64,000 nt of DNA from Enterobacter sp. Bisph1. GTDB lineage: Bacteria > Pseudomonadota > Gammaproteobacteria > Enterobacterales > Enterobacteriaceae. The position numbers and the translations under genes were made by a program. Each line of letters starts with the position of its first letter. Positions within the stretch are counted from its first letter, which is position 1. Of this stretch, positions 56,626 to 64,000 are shown in pieces. The stretch spans positions 186,001-250,000 of the forward strand of contig NZ_JXAG01000050.1 of NCBI RefSeq assembly GCF_000814905.1. The letters are read 5' to 3'. Below the pieces are notes generated by a model that searched no databases, was not told where the DNA came from, and worked only from the letters and a program-made list of their open reading frames with translations.

Positions 56626-57810
56626 TTACACCGGCACCGCGCCCCAGGGCTTTACCTGCATCCCTTTGAGCATCATCAGCCAGGCGATAATAATCGTTAC
56701 CATCAGGATAATAAACAGCGATATCGGCGGCAACGTAGTGAGGATCACCCCGGTAAGCAGTGGGTTCATCGCCGCGCCCAGCCAGCCCAGCGCCTGGGCG
56801 GAAAAGTAACTCGCTTTCATCCCCGGCGGTGCGATATGGTCAATCAGCAGGTACTCGCCAGGCGCAAAGATCACTTCGCCTAAGGTAAACACCGCGGCGG
56901 AAAGCCCCCACAGCCACAGATTATCCCCTGACACCATAAAGCCCATCAGCCCAATAACAAAACTCACGGTGCCAAACGCCATCAGCGGACGCAGGTTGCT
57001 GGCGTTCAGCATACGGCCCACCGCATATTGCAGCGTCACCACAATCGCGGCATTGACCGGAAGAACTACCGCCACCACGCGTTCGGCAAAATCGCTGCTG
57101 GCGACCGTCATGACATATTGTGACAGGCAGGAGGCAAACGAGCCGGCGACGAAAGACGCCAGAAAGTTTGACGCCGTAAACCAGCCCAGCGCTTTGTCTT
57201 TCAGCAACACCGAAGGCGACCACGCGGCGGCCGGATCGTTACCCGCGCCGACGGCGATGCGCTGCACATACAGCTGGATAAACACCAGTGGAAACGCGGC
57301 GCAAACCGCCGCCAGCCAGAACGGCAAATTAATGCTTTGCATCACCAGCAGCGTGCCGAGCGGCGGGCCGACGGTCCAGCCAATATTCAAAAAGGTGTAG
57401 TTGAGGGAGAAAATTTTCGCTTTTGCCGCCGGCGTCAGCGTATCGGCAAAATAGGCTTTCAGCACCGTGGAAAAAACTGAATAGGCACAGTTAATAATGG
57501 CGAAAAACAGCACCACGAGGCCTGCATGATGAGAGAGGGGAATCGCGGCGAACCCAATGATAAAGGCCACGATCGCCAGCAGCATATAGCGCTTTTTATC
57601 GAATTTATCCGCCAGCAAGCCGAAGCCAAGGCTGAATACCACACCAACAGTCAGCGCCAGGGTCATAGCATAACCAACCTGATCAACGGCCATTCCATAT
57701 TGGCGATTAAGGTAAATCGTCATAAAAGGCAGCGTCGCGCCGCGCCCAATTGTCAGTAAAAGTGAAGATGCCAGTAATGCGATGATGGAACGCGTTTGTT
57801 TATGGGCCAT
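56626..57810 (-). CDS. ydeE: MFS transporter YdeE
   Basis: The 394-residue protein has about twelve helices and the MFS motif GLLADKFDKKRYM after helix 2. It is the orthologue of E. coli YdeE (395 aa), which exports dipeptides when overexpressed. I start at the ATG at 57810, because the 19 upstream codons are promoter sequence and the family begins near the first helix. It is divergent from eamA across 195 bp. Confidence 0.9.
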   Translation of the reverse strand: MAHKQTRSIIALLASSLLLTIGRGATLPFMTIYLNRQYGMAVDQVGYAMTLALTVGVVFSLGFGLLADKFDKKRYMLLAIVAFIIGFAAIPLSHHAGLVVLFFAIINCAYSVFSTVLKAYFADTLTPAAKAKIFSLNYTFLNIGWTVGPPLGTLLVMQSINLPFWLAAVCAAFPLVFIQLYVQRIAVGAGNDPAAAWSPSVLLKDKALGWFTASNFLASFVAGSFASCLSQYVMTVASSDFAERVVAVVLPVNAAIVVTLQYAVGRMLNASNLRPLMAFGTVSFVIGLMGFMVSGDNLWLWGLSAAVFTLGEVIFAPGEYLLIDHIAPPGMKASYFSAQALGWLGAAMNPLLTGVILTTLPPISLFIILMVTIIIAWLMMLKGMQVKPWGAVPV

Positions 57811-58005
57811 TAACCTGTCCGCTATGCCAGTTGTTATATGTTTTTGTGATGTATACAGCTTTAACATGCATAAAGTGCGCGCGACAACCGCCGTTTTGTC
57901 CCAAAATGCGCAAACAGGCCTACCTGAATTAATGATCTGTCGCTGGGCGAGTTTTTAAGATAACGTAAATTTTTTACAAAAGTTAAACAAATACCGAGGC
58001 GGAGA

Positions 58006-58899
58006 ATGACGCGTAAAGATGTCCTGCTGGCGATGCTGGTAGTAGTGGCCTGGGGGCTAAATTTCGTGGTGATTAAAGTGGGTCTGCACGATATGCCGCC
58101 ATTAATGCTGGCTGGATTACGCTTTGTGCTGGTCGCCTGTCCAGCAATCCTCTTTGTTGCCCGCCCCAAAGTACCGCTGCGGCTCCTGCTGGGGTATGGG
58201 CTGACCATCAGCTTTGGTCAGTTCGCCTTTCTCTTCTGTGCCATTAAATTTGGTATGCCGGCAGGGCTGGCCTCGCTGGTGTTACAGGCGCAGGCTTTTT
58301 TCACCATTATTCTCGGTGCCGGCGTGTTCGGTGAGCGTCTGCAGCGCAAACAATTTATCGGCATTACCCTGGCGGTAGTCGGCGTACTGGTGCTGATCGA
58401 ATCCAGCCTCAACGGTCAGCATGTGCCGCTGTTGGGTTTTATGCTGACGCTGGCGGGGGCATTTAGCTGGGCCTGTGGCAATATCTTCAATAAGAAAATT
58501 ATGCAGCACCCATCGCGCCCGGCAGTGATGTCGCTGGTGGTATGGAGCGCGCTGATTCCGATTGTCCCGTTTTTACTGGCCTCGCTTATCTTCGATGGTC
58601 CGGCAGTAATGCTGCAAAGCCTGGTCAGAATCGATACCGTTACGCTGCTGTCGCTGGTCTATCTGGCGTTTATCGCCACCATACTCGGCTATGGAATCTG
58701 GGGGACGCTGCTGGGACGCTATGAAACCTGGCGCGTGGCACCCTTATCGCTGCTGGTGCCGGTGGTCGGTATGGCGAGCGCCGCGCTGCTGCTGGGCGAA
58801 ACCCTGTCGGCGTTACAGCTGGCGGGTGCGGTACTGGTGATGGCGGGCTTATACATTAACGTGTTTGGCTTACGGCTGCGTCGTTCGCTACGGGCATAA
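58006..58899 (+). CDS. eamA: O-acetylserine/cysteine exporter EamA (YdeD)
   Basis: EamA is a ten-helix DMT-superfamily transporter made of two EamA repeats (about 5-135 and 150-290). In E. coli it exports O-acetylserine and cysteine pathway intermediates. The 297-residue protein matches E. coli EamA (299 aa), with the repeat motif GLRFVLVACPA near residue 40 and PLSLLVPVVGMASAALLLGE in the second half. A GGCGGAGA site precedes the ATG. The gene lies next to the mar locus as in E. coli. Confidence 0.92.
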   Translation: MTRKDVLLAMLVVVAWGLNFVVIKVGLHDMPPLMLAGLRFVLVACPAILFVARPKVPLRLLLGYGLTISFGQFAFLFCAIKFGMPAGLASLVLQAQAFFTIILGAGVFGERLQRKQFIGITLAVVGVLVLIESSLNGQHVPLLGFMLTLAGAFSWACGNIFNKKIMQHPSRPAVMSLVVWSALIPIVPFLLASLIFDGPAVMLQSLVRIDTVTLLSLVYLAFIATILGYGIWGTLLGRYETWRVAPLSLLVPVVGMASAALLLGETLSALQLAGAVLVMAGLYINVFGLRLRRSLRA

Positions 58900-58922
58900 A
58901 AAAGCCCCGCACGGTGCGGGGC
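58898..58922 (-). terminator. Terminator of marRAB
   Basis: GCCCCGCA/TGCGGGGC with a 3-nt loop is followed on the minus strand by TTTTTT and begins 7 bp after the marB stop. Confidence 0.88.
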
Positions 58923-58928
58923 AAAACA

Positions 58929-59144
58929 TTAGCTGCGCTGGTGATAATAGGGCACGCCCAGCGAGTCGGATTTATCACTACCCACGCCCATATGGTTGAA
59001 ATCAAAAGGCGATGCCTGTTGGGCCGTGGGTAAAATCATCGTGGCACGGCTACTTTGCGGTGCGGGATGATTCACTAACTCCGCATAACTCTGGCCGGAA
59101 AACAGCACCATTAAGGTGACTGCGGCACAGGCGATACGTTTCAT
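58929..59144 (-). CDS. marB: Multiple antibiotic resistance protein MarB
   Basis: MarB is a small periplasmic protein that mildly dampens marRAB expression through an unknown route. The 71-residue precursor has a signal peptide (cleavage near YAE at about residue 21) and the conserved C-terminal motif FDFNHMGVGSDKSDSLGVPYY. It is the last gene of marRAB, 36 bp after marA. The middle of the protein differs strongly from E. coli, as usual for this family. Confidence 0.9.
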   Translation of the reverse strand: MKRIACAAVTLMVLFSGQSYAELVNHPAPQSSRATMILPTAQQASPFDFNHMGVGSDKSDSLGVPYYHQRS

Positions 59145-59180
59145 ACTTTCCTCGATACGTCTTTTACTTAAGGCGATTAA

Positions 59181-59561
59181 TTAACAAGCGTGGTTCAGCG
59201 GGTGGAGATACCGGGATTCGGCCGGAATATCCGTTACGCGGAACTTATGCGGCGGCACGTCAAAATAGTTCTTAAACGTTCGCGTTAAGGTCTGCTGTGA
59301 TTCAAACCCATAACGCTCCGCCAGATACAGGATCGGTTCATTGCTTCCTTTCAATTTTTGCGCAATTTCCGTCAGCTTGCGGCTACGAATGTACTGGCCC
59401 AGCGAGTGACCGGTCTCTTTTTTGAACATTCTTTGCAGGTGCCACTTGGAGTAACCGGAACGCTCTGACACTTTCTCCAGCGACAGCGGCGATTCCAGGT
59501 TGTCCTCGATCCAGTCCAAAATGCTATGAATGGTAATAGCGTCAGTATTGCGTCTGGACAT
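59181..59561 (-). CDS. marA: AraC-family stress activator MarA
   Basis: MarA is a monomeric activator that binds marboxes and turns on efflux (acrAB-tolC), micF and the mar operon itself. The 126-residue protein has two helix-turn-helix motifs ([21 protein letters not shown] and [21 protein letters not shown], here only located at about 28-48 and 77-97). It is near-identical to E. coli MarA over residues 1-110. The ATG at 59561 lies 7 bp after AGAGG; the ATG two codons up sits too close to it. Confidence 0.96.
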   Translation of the reverse strand: MSRRNTDAITIHSILDWIEDNLESPLSLEKVSERSGYSKWHLQRMFKKETGHSLGQYIRSRKLTEIAQKLKGSNEPILYLAERYGFESQQTLTRTFKNYFDVPPHKFRVTDIPAESRYLHPLNHAC

Positions 59562-59580
59562 CGTCATACCTCTTTGTTTT

Positions 59581-60015
59581 TTAAGGCAAGATTTTCTTGA
59601 GCAAATGCTCAAGGGTTGCCACTTCTTCTGCCGTTAAGTTTTTAGTTAATTCTTGATGCAGGTTTTGCCCTACCAAAAGATGACATTGCTCACACAGCGC
59701 CGCGCCTTCGTCAGTGAGCTGCACCAGTACGCCGCGCTTGTCATTCGGATTAGGGTTGCGGTCGATCCAGCCTTTGCACACCAGCCTGTCCAGCATACGG
59801 GTCAGCGCGCCCAGATCGACAGAAAGCACTTTTTTCAGTTCCACCGGGGTAATACATACCTGGCAGCGGATAGAGCAGAGCACCTTAAACTGGGTGGCGG
59901 TGATATCCAGCGGCGACAGATAGTCGTTGAGTAAACGATCTTTTTTTTGGTTAACCATGTGAATTAAGCGGCCAAGAGGAATGATGTCGTTAAAAAGATC
60001 ATTCGTGCTTTTCAC
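59581..60015 (-). CDS. marR: Repressor MarR
   Basis: MarR is the winged-helix dimer that represses marRAB and is released by salicylate or by copper-triggered disulfide formation. The 144-residue protein keeps the copper-sensing cysteine in the recognition region (about C80, LVCKGW) and the others at about 47, 51, 108 and 111. Translation starts at GTG (60015), as in E. coli; the frame runs ten codons further up without a ribosome site. Two operator copies lie upstream. Confidence 0.96.
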   Translation of the reverse strand: MKSTNDLFNDIIPLGRLIHMVNQKKDRLLNDYLSPLDITATQFKVLCSIRCQVCITPVELKKVLSVDLGALTRMLDRLVCKGWIDRNPNPNDKRGVLVQLTDEGAALCEQCHLLVGQNLHQELTKNLTAEEVATLEHLLKKILP

Positions 60016-60020
60016 AATGG

Positions 60021-60032
60021 TTGCCCCGGCAA
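60021..60032. promoter_or_regulatory. MarR operator site adjacent to marR
   Basis: TTGCCCCGGCAA is a perfect palindromic version of the MarR half-site pair TTGCC/GGCAA, ending 6 bp before the marR start. Confidence 0.88.
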
Positions 60033-60056
60033 GTAGATTAGTCACGGCAGATATTA

Positions 60057-60068
60057 TTGCTCAGGCAA
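60057..60068. promoter_or_regulatory. Second MarR operator site
   Basis: TTGCTCAGGCAA carries one mismatch to TTGCC-NN-GGCAA and lies 24 bp from the first site, as in E. coli marO. Confidence 0.82.
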
Positions 60069-60095
60069 ATATAAGTCAACCGAATGAATCCCTCG

Positions 60096-60114
60096 ATGCC
60101 ACTATTTGCTAAAA
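60096..60114. promoter_or_regulatory. Marbox for MarA/SoxS/Rob
   Basis: The 19-bp site matches the consensus AYNGCACNNWNNRYYAAAY at all but two specified positions. It lies between the MarR sites and the divergent marC, the E. coli arrangement for autoactivation. Confidence 0.78.
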
Positions 60115-60256
60115 CGTTTCAGATGGTGAAAAAAACACCGGCATAAACGGTTGATAATTAAATAACTAAAAAGGTGCGTAGCCCTCCGGGGCATGCCAGA
60201 CGACGCTGTTAACGCTATAATGGCGAGGTTTTGTCTTCACACGGAGTGACTATCAG

Positions 60257-60931
60257 ATGGTGGAATTATTTAAAGCTATCGGCCTCGGGCTGGTGGTCCT
60301 GCTGCCCCTTGCGAACCCGTTAACCACCGTGGCGCTGTTTTTAGGCCTCGCGGGGAATATGAACAGCGCCCAGCGTAATCAGCAGGCGCGCATGGCCTCG
60401 GTATATGTCTTCATTATTATGCTGGTGGCGTACTACGCGGGCCAGGTGGTCATGAATACCTTTGGCATCTCTATTCCGGGGTTGCGCATTGCCGGTGGCC
60501 TGATTGTGGCGTTTATCGGCTTTCGCATGCTGTTTCCACAGCAAAAACCCCATGATTCGCCGGAAGCCAAAACCAAGTCGGAAGAGCTGGAAGATGAACC
60601 GGGGGCGAATATCGCCTTTGTCCCACTGGCAATGCCGAGCACCGCCGGGCCGGGCACCATCGCTATGATCATCAGCTCCGCCTCGACCGTGCGCCACGGC
60701 ATCGAATTTCCTCAATGGGTGATTACCGTCGCGCCGCCGCTTATTTTTGCCGCCGTGGCGGTGATTCTGTGGGCCTGCCTGCGCAGCTCCGGCGCGATTA
60801 TGCGACTGGTAGGCAAGGGCGGTATCGAGGCGATTTCACGGTTGATGGGGTTTCTGCTGGTCTGCATGGGCGTGCAGTTTATCATTAACGGCGTGCTGGA
60901 AATTATCACCACCTGGCATCCTACTGCCTGA
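60257..60931 (+). CDS. marC: Inner-membrane protein MarC (UPF0056 family)
   Basis: MarC is a six-helix membrane protein divergent from marRAB. Despite its name it is not required for multidrug resistance, and its function is unknown. The 224-residue protein matches E. coli MarC (221 aa), with the helix motifs [13 protein letters not shown] and [14 protein letters not shown] that form the family's internal repeat. A CGGAGTG site precedes the ATG. Confidence 0.93.
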   Translation: MVELFKAIGLGLVVLLPLANPLTTVALFLGLAGNMNSAQRNQQARMASVYVFIIMLVAYYAGQVVMNTFGISIPGLRIAGGLIVAFIGFRMLFPQQKPHDSPEAKTKSEELEDEPGANIAFVPLAMPSTAGPGTIAMIISSASTVRHGIEFPQWVITVAPPLIFAAVAVILWACLRSSGAIMRLVGKGGIEAISRLMGFLLVCMGVQFIINGVLEIITTWHPTA

Positions 60932-60961
60932 TAGCCTCATTTTTCCTGCTTGCTGTTGACG

Positions 60962-60990
60962 AAAACGGGCGGATTAACCGCCCGTTAATG
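60962..60990. terminator. Terminator between convergent marC and sotB
   Basis: AACGGGCGG/CCGCCCGTT with a 5-nt loop; the minus-strand side runs into TTTTCGTC. Confidence 0.7.
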
Positions 60991-60997
60991 CATTGAT

Positions 60998-62197
60998 TTA
61001 AATATGGCTGGGGGTCTGCTCTTCCAGTTTTACCGGCCAGCGGCGGAAAATCACCACTGCCCATACCAGCGCCACCAGGGCCGGGATCGCCCCGGCATAG
61101 CCGATGGCATCCATCGACCAGTGCAGGCTGATCTGATTTCCTACCAGCGCGCCCGCGCCGATTCCAATATTAAAGATGCCGGAGAACAGCGACATCGCCA
61201 CGTCGGTGGCATCCGGTGCCAGCGCCAGCACTTTGACCTGCATTCCAAGGCCAATAACCATAATCGCAATACCCCAGACCACGCTCAGTAGCGCAAGGTG
61301 CATTTCGCTACCGGAGGCGGGCAACAGCATGACCAGCGAAATAACCAGCAAACCGATGGCGCTACAGATAAGGCCTGAGGCGTGCTGATTACCTAGCTTG
61401 CCGAACAGGACACTGCCAATAATTCCCGCGCCGCCCAGCACTAACAGCAGCAGAGTGGCAAAATTAGCGCTAAAACCGGCGACGTTTTGCACAAAGGGTT
61501 CAATATAGCTGTAAGCGCTGTAATGAGCCGTCACTACTACTGCCGTCAGTAAATAGATGCACAGCAGCGCCGGGCGACGAAACAGCAGCGGCAGACTTTT
61601 CAGCGAACCCGAGTGCTCGCTCGGCAGCGGCGGCAGCAGTTTAACCAGGCACACCAGCGTCATCAGCGCACCCATACCGATAGCAAAGAAGGTGCTTCGC
61701 CAGCCGAAATATTGCCCGACGATGCGGCCAATTGGCAGCCCGAGCACCATTGCCAGCGCCGTGCCGGTCGCCAGCAGGCTTAAGGCTTGCGCGCGCTTTC
61801 CGGCGGGGGCGAGGCGAATCGCCAGAGAGGCGGTAATCGACCAGAAAATGGCGTGGGCGAAAGCAATACCGATGCGGCTAATCACCAGCACCTCAAAGCT
61901 CCAGGCCAAAAATGACAGCACGTGGCTGGCAATAAACAGCACAAAGAGGGCAATCAGCAATTTCCGCCGTTCAATCTGGCTGGTCAGCAGCATAAAGGGC
62001 AATGACAGTAACGCCACAACCCAGGCATAGATAGTCAGCATGATCCCCACCTGAGCGGTTTCCATGTCGAAACTCTGTGCGATATCCGACAGCAAGCCCA
62101 CAGGCACGAATTCGGTGGTATTAAAAATAAAGGCGGCGACCGCAAGCGTCACCACCCGCAGCCACGCGACTTTTCGTGAAACGGTATGTGTAGTCAT
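60998..62197 (-). CDS. sotB: Sugar efflux transporter SotB (YdeA)
   Basis: SotB is an MFS exporter of arabinose and other sugars. The 399-residue protein has twelve predicted helices and matches E. coli SotB (396 aa) closely, including [19 protein letters not shown] and the loop motif [10 protein letters not shown]. Its position beyond marC is the conserved E. coli order. The N-terminus [17 protein letters not shown] agrees with the E. coli start. Confidence 0.93.
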   Translation of the reverse strand: MTTHTVSRKVAWLRVVTLAVAAFIFNTTEFVPVGLLSDIAQSFDMETAQVGIMLTIYAWVVALLSLPFMLLTSQIERRKLLIALFVLFIASHVLSFLAWSFEVLVISRIGIAFAHAIFWSITASLAIRLAPAGKRAQALSLLATGTALAMVLGLPIGRIVGQYFGWRSTFFAIGMGALMTLVCLVKLLPPLPSEHSGSLKSLPLLFRRPALLCIYLLTAVVVTAHYSAYSYIEPFVQNVAGFSANFATLLLLVLGGAGIIGSVLFGKLGNQHASGLICSAIGLLVISLVMLLPASGSEMHLALLSVVWGIAIMVIGLGMQVKVLALAPDATDVAMSLFSGIFNIGIGAGALVGNQISLHWSMDAIGYAGAIPALVALVWAVVIFRRWPVKLEEQTPSHI

Positions 62198-62368
62198 AGG
62201 TTTTGGGTTGGTTGGTAATAAGAAGAGCGGACGATCTTAATGCCATCACCGGCGAAAATACAAACATTTTGTGATGCAGATCTCATTTTTGCGCGTCAGG
62301 GGAAATAGCTGTTGCATCAGGGTTGAATAACCCGCAGAAACATAAGACAAATAACAAGAGGAACGACT

Positions 62369-63160
62369 ATGCAAACCATCGATTTCTATCTGGTCGACGC
62401 CTTTAGCGATCGTACCTTTGGCGGCAATGCCGCGGCTGTTTGTCCTTTAACCGAGTGGTTGCCGGATGCTGTGCTGCAGCAAATGGCGCAGCAGCATAAT
62501 CAGTCCGAAACAGCCTTCTTTGTGCGTAACGATAGCGGGTTTGAACTGCGCTGGTTCACTACGCAATATGAAATAAACCTCTGCGGTCACGCGACCCTTG
62601 CCGCCGCGCATGTCATCTTTGAGTATCTCGATTACCCCCAGACGGACATTCTTTTTACCACCCGTTTTGTCGGCGATCTTAAGGTCAGCCGGAATGGCGA
62701 CTGGCTGACGCTGGATTTCCCGGCATGGCAAAGTGAGGCCGTTAACGCCCCGCCGGAAGGGTTATTCAGCGCGCTGGGCATCGATAGCGCTAAAGAGGTG
62801 CGTGTGGCGCGGGATTACCTGGTGGTGCTGGAGAATCAAGTCCAGGTGGAAAGCTTAACCCCGGATATCCCGGCGATACTGCCCCTTGGCAAAATGGTCT
62901 GCGTGACCGCGCCCGGCGATAATGACGATTTTGTCAGCCGCTTTTTCTGCCCCGGTGAAGGGGTAGCAGAAGATCCGGTCACCGGTTCAACCCACAGCAT
63001 GCTGATCCCTTACTGGGGTGAAAAACTGGCTAAAAAGACGATGCAGGCGCGTCAGGTCTCTGCCCGAGGCGGTGTATTGCGCTGCGAATGGCGTGGCGAC
63101 AGAGTCCTTATTGGCGGGCAGGCGACGCTCTATCTGCTGGGCAAAGTCTATTTACGTTAG
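62369..63160 (+). CDS. PhzF-family isomerase-like protein
   Basis: The 263-residue protein has the two-domain PhzF fold of diaminopimelate-epimerase-like enzymes. The catalytic glutamate lies in NQSETAFF (about 45), with CGHATLAA (about 72) and the ligand loop GVAEDPVTGSTHS (about 200). Members include YddE and the phenazine isomerase PhzF; most have no known substrate. It is distinct from E. coli YddE. An AGAGGAACG site precedes the ATG. It is convergent with the L-lactate dehydrogenase gene. Confidence 0.88.
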   Translation: MQTIDFYLVDAFSDRTFGGNAAAVCPLTEWLPDAVLQQMAQQHNQSETAFFVRNDSGFELRWFTTQYEINLCGHATLAAAHVIFEYLDYPQTDILFTTRFVGDLKVSRNGDWLTLDFPAWQSEAVNAPPEGLFSALGIDSAKEVRVARDYLVVLENQVQVESLTPDIPAILPLGKMVCVTAPGDNDDFVSRFFCPGEGVAEDPVTGSTHSMLIPYWGEKLAKKTMQARQVSARGGVLRCEWRGDRVLIGGQATLYLLGKVYLR

Positions 63161-63225
63161 CGCCTGTAGCCTGGCGGCAATCCGCTGGCCGCAACTAACC
63201 CGGCCAGCGACGTTAAGGTTAAAAA

Positions 63226-64000
63226 TTATGGCAGCCGGGCAATATTGCTTTTGATCACCGACACGGAGTGGTTGAATTTCGCCACTTCGTCCGCTTCCAG
63301 CTGTAATTCGATAATCTGCTGTACCCCGCTTTGCGCCAGCACCGCCGGTACGCCAATAGCGACGTCGTGCGCGCCATACTCGCCGTCGAGAATGCAGGAG
63401 ATCGCCAGCGCACGGTGGCTACCGGTAAAAATATTGCGGCAAATCTCGGCAATGGTGCCGGCAATACCGTACTCGGTACAGCCTTTACGGGCGAAAATTT
63501 CGAAGCCGTGGCGGCGCACCTTTTCCGCCAGCGCATCGACATCCAGCCGCTCGCCGGTTTTGCGCTGATAAACATCCACAATTGGCGAACCGTAGACCGA
63601 CGAATGCGACCACACCGGAAATTGAGAGTCGCCATGCTCGCCGAGAATAAAGGCATCAATACTTTGCGCGCCAATCTCCAGCGCCTGCGCCAGCACGCGG
63701 CGTAAACGGGTGGTATCCAGCCAGACACCGGTGCCAATCACCTGGTTGCGCGGCAGCCCGGAGAGTTTCCACACCTGCCAGGTAATGATGTCGCAGGGGT
63801 TGGTCGCCACCAGAAAAATACCGTTAAAGCCGTTCGCCATCATCACCGGCACGATGTTTTTAACAATACGCGCGGTGTTATTCAGCTCATCGAGACGGGT
63901 TTGTCCCGGTTTTAACGCGCCGCCGGAAACGGTGATCACCGCAATATCCACATCCGCGCAGGCGTCGACCGACCGGGTAGAAATGGTCATCATGCCGGGC
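63226..64000 (-). CDS. L-lactate dehydrogenase, NAD-dependent (N-terminus beyond window)
   Basis: The frame enters from the right edge of the window, so only the C-terminal 257 residues or so are visible. They contain the LDH/MDH features: VATNPCDIIT, the substrate-binding arginine in DTTRLRR, and the catalytic histidine in ILGEHGDSQFPVWS. The Q after DS and the TRLRR region fit lactate dehydrogenase better than malate dehydrogenase. It would reduce pyruvate to L-lactate. E. coli K-12 has no such enzyme (its LdhA makes the D-isomer), so this is a gain relative to K-12. Confidence 0.85.
   Translation of the reverse strand, partial: PGMMTISTRSVDACADVDIAVITVSGGALKPGQTRLDELNNTARIVKNIVPVMMANGFNGIFLVATNPCDIITWQVWKLSGLPRNQVIGTGVWLDTTRLRRVLAQALEIGAQSIDAFILGEHGDSQFPVWSHSSVYGSPIVDVYQRKTGERLDVDALAEKVRRHGFEIFARKGCTEYGIAGTIAEICRNIFTGSHRALAISCILDGEYGAHDVAIGVPAVLAQSGVQQIIELQLEADEVAKFNHSVSVIKSNIARLP

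Overview
The window is a contiguous stretch of an enterobacterial chromosome (Enterobacteriaceae; an Enterobacter/Kosakonia/Klebsiella-type genome is my guess). Nearly every protein is a close relative of an E. coli K-12 product, and the gene order follows the E. coli replication-terminus map (manA-fumA-fumC-tus-rstBA..., mdtJI-ydgD-asr-ynfM-mlc-ynfK-dmsD-ynfHGE..., rspAB-ydfJ-ydfI-ydfZ-rspR-ydfG-dcp, marC/marRAB) with local gains and losses. Coding density is high. I saw no insertion sequence, prophage, rRNA, tRNA or CRISPR array.

Layout. 1-9.5 kb: end of ydgA, manA, the fumarases fumA and fumC, the terminus protein gene tus with its Ter site, and the RstBA two-component system. 9.2-20.4 kb: ydgC, ydgI, ydgH, the transhydrogenase pntAB, an MscS-type channel, uspE, fnr, ogt and smrA. 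20.4-25.2 kb: umuDC with a LexA box, a CSS/EAL c-di-GMP phosphodiesterase and an AI-2E-family permease. 25.2-34.4 kb: spermidine exporter mdtJI with a candidate upstream ORF, ydgD, ydgU, asr, an M32 carboxypeptidase, ynfM/ynfL, mlc and ynfK. 34.6-42.2 kb: a one-catalytic-subunit ynfEGH-dmsD selenate/DMSO-type reductase operon, ynfD, ynfC, speG-ynfB and ynfA. 42.3-51.8 kb: an uninterrupted rspA-rspB-ydfJ-ydfI hexonate locus with ydfZ, rspR, ydfG and dcp. 51.8-56.5 kb: the most variable part, with a structured small RNA candidate, a 72-aa orphan, a GvpU-like protein, an mgrR/mgtS pair, an FtrA-like regulator with a rhodanese, and a MetE-like protein behind three met boxes. 56.6-64 kb: ydeE, eamA, marBAR/marC, sotB, a PhzF-family protein and a cut L-lactate dehydrogenase.

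Regulatory logic readable in the DNA. FNR is encoded here, with FNR-type sites at its own gene, at ydfZ and, more weakly, at ynfE. A PhoP-type box precedes rstA and an RstA box precedes asr, so a PhoP to RstA to acid-shock cascade can be traced; a second PhoP box lies at the proposed mgrR. LexA controls umuDC, MetJ probably controls the MetE-like gene, and marRAB keeps its MarR sites and marbox. Mlc has a CRP-like site and a candidate auto-operator.

No large undescribed system is obvious. The best leads are the roughly 156-nt RNA at 51878-52033 (promoter, 7-bp closing helix around three hairpins, strong terminator), the orphan GvpU-like gene, several proteins of 28-32 residues, the uORF before mdtJI, and unexplained inverted repeats upstream of pntA, smrA and ydfI.
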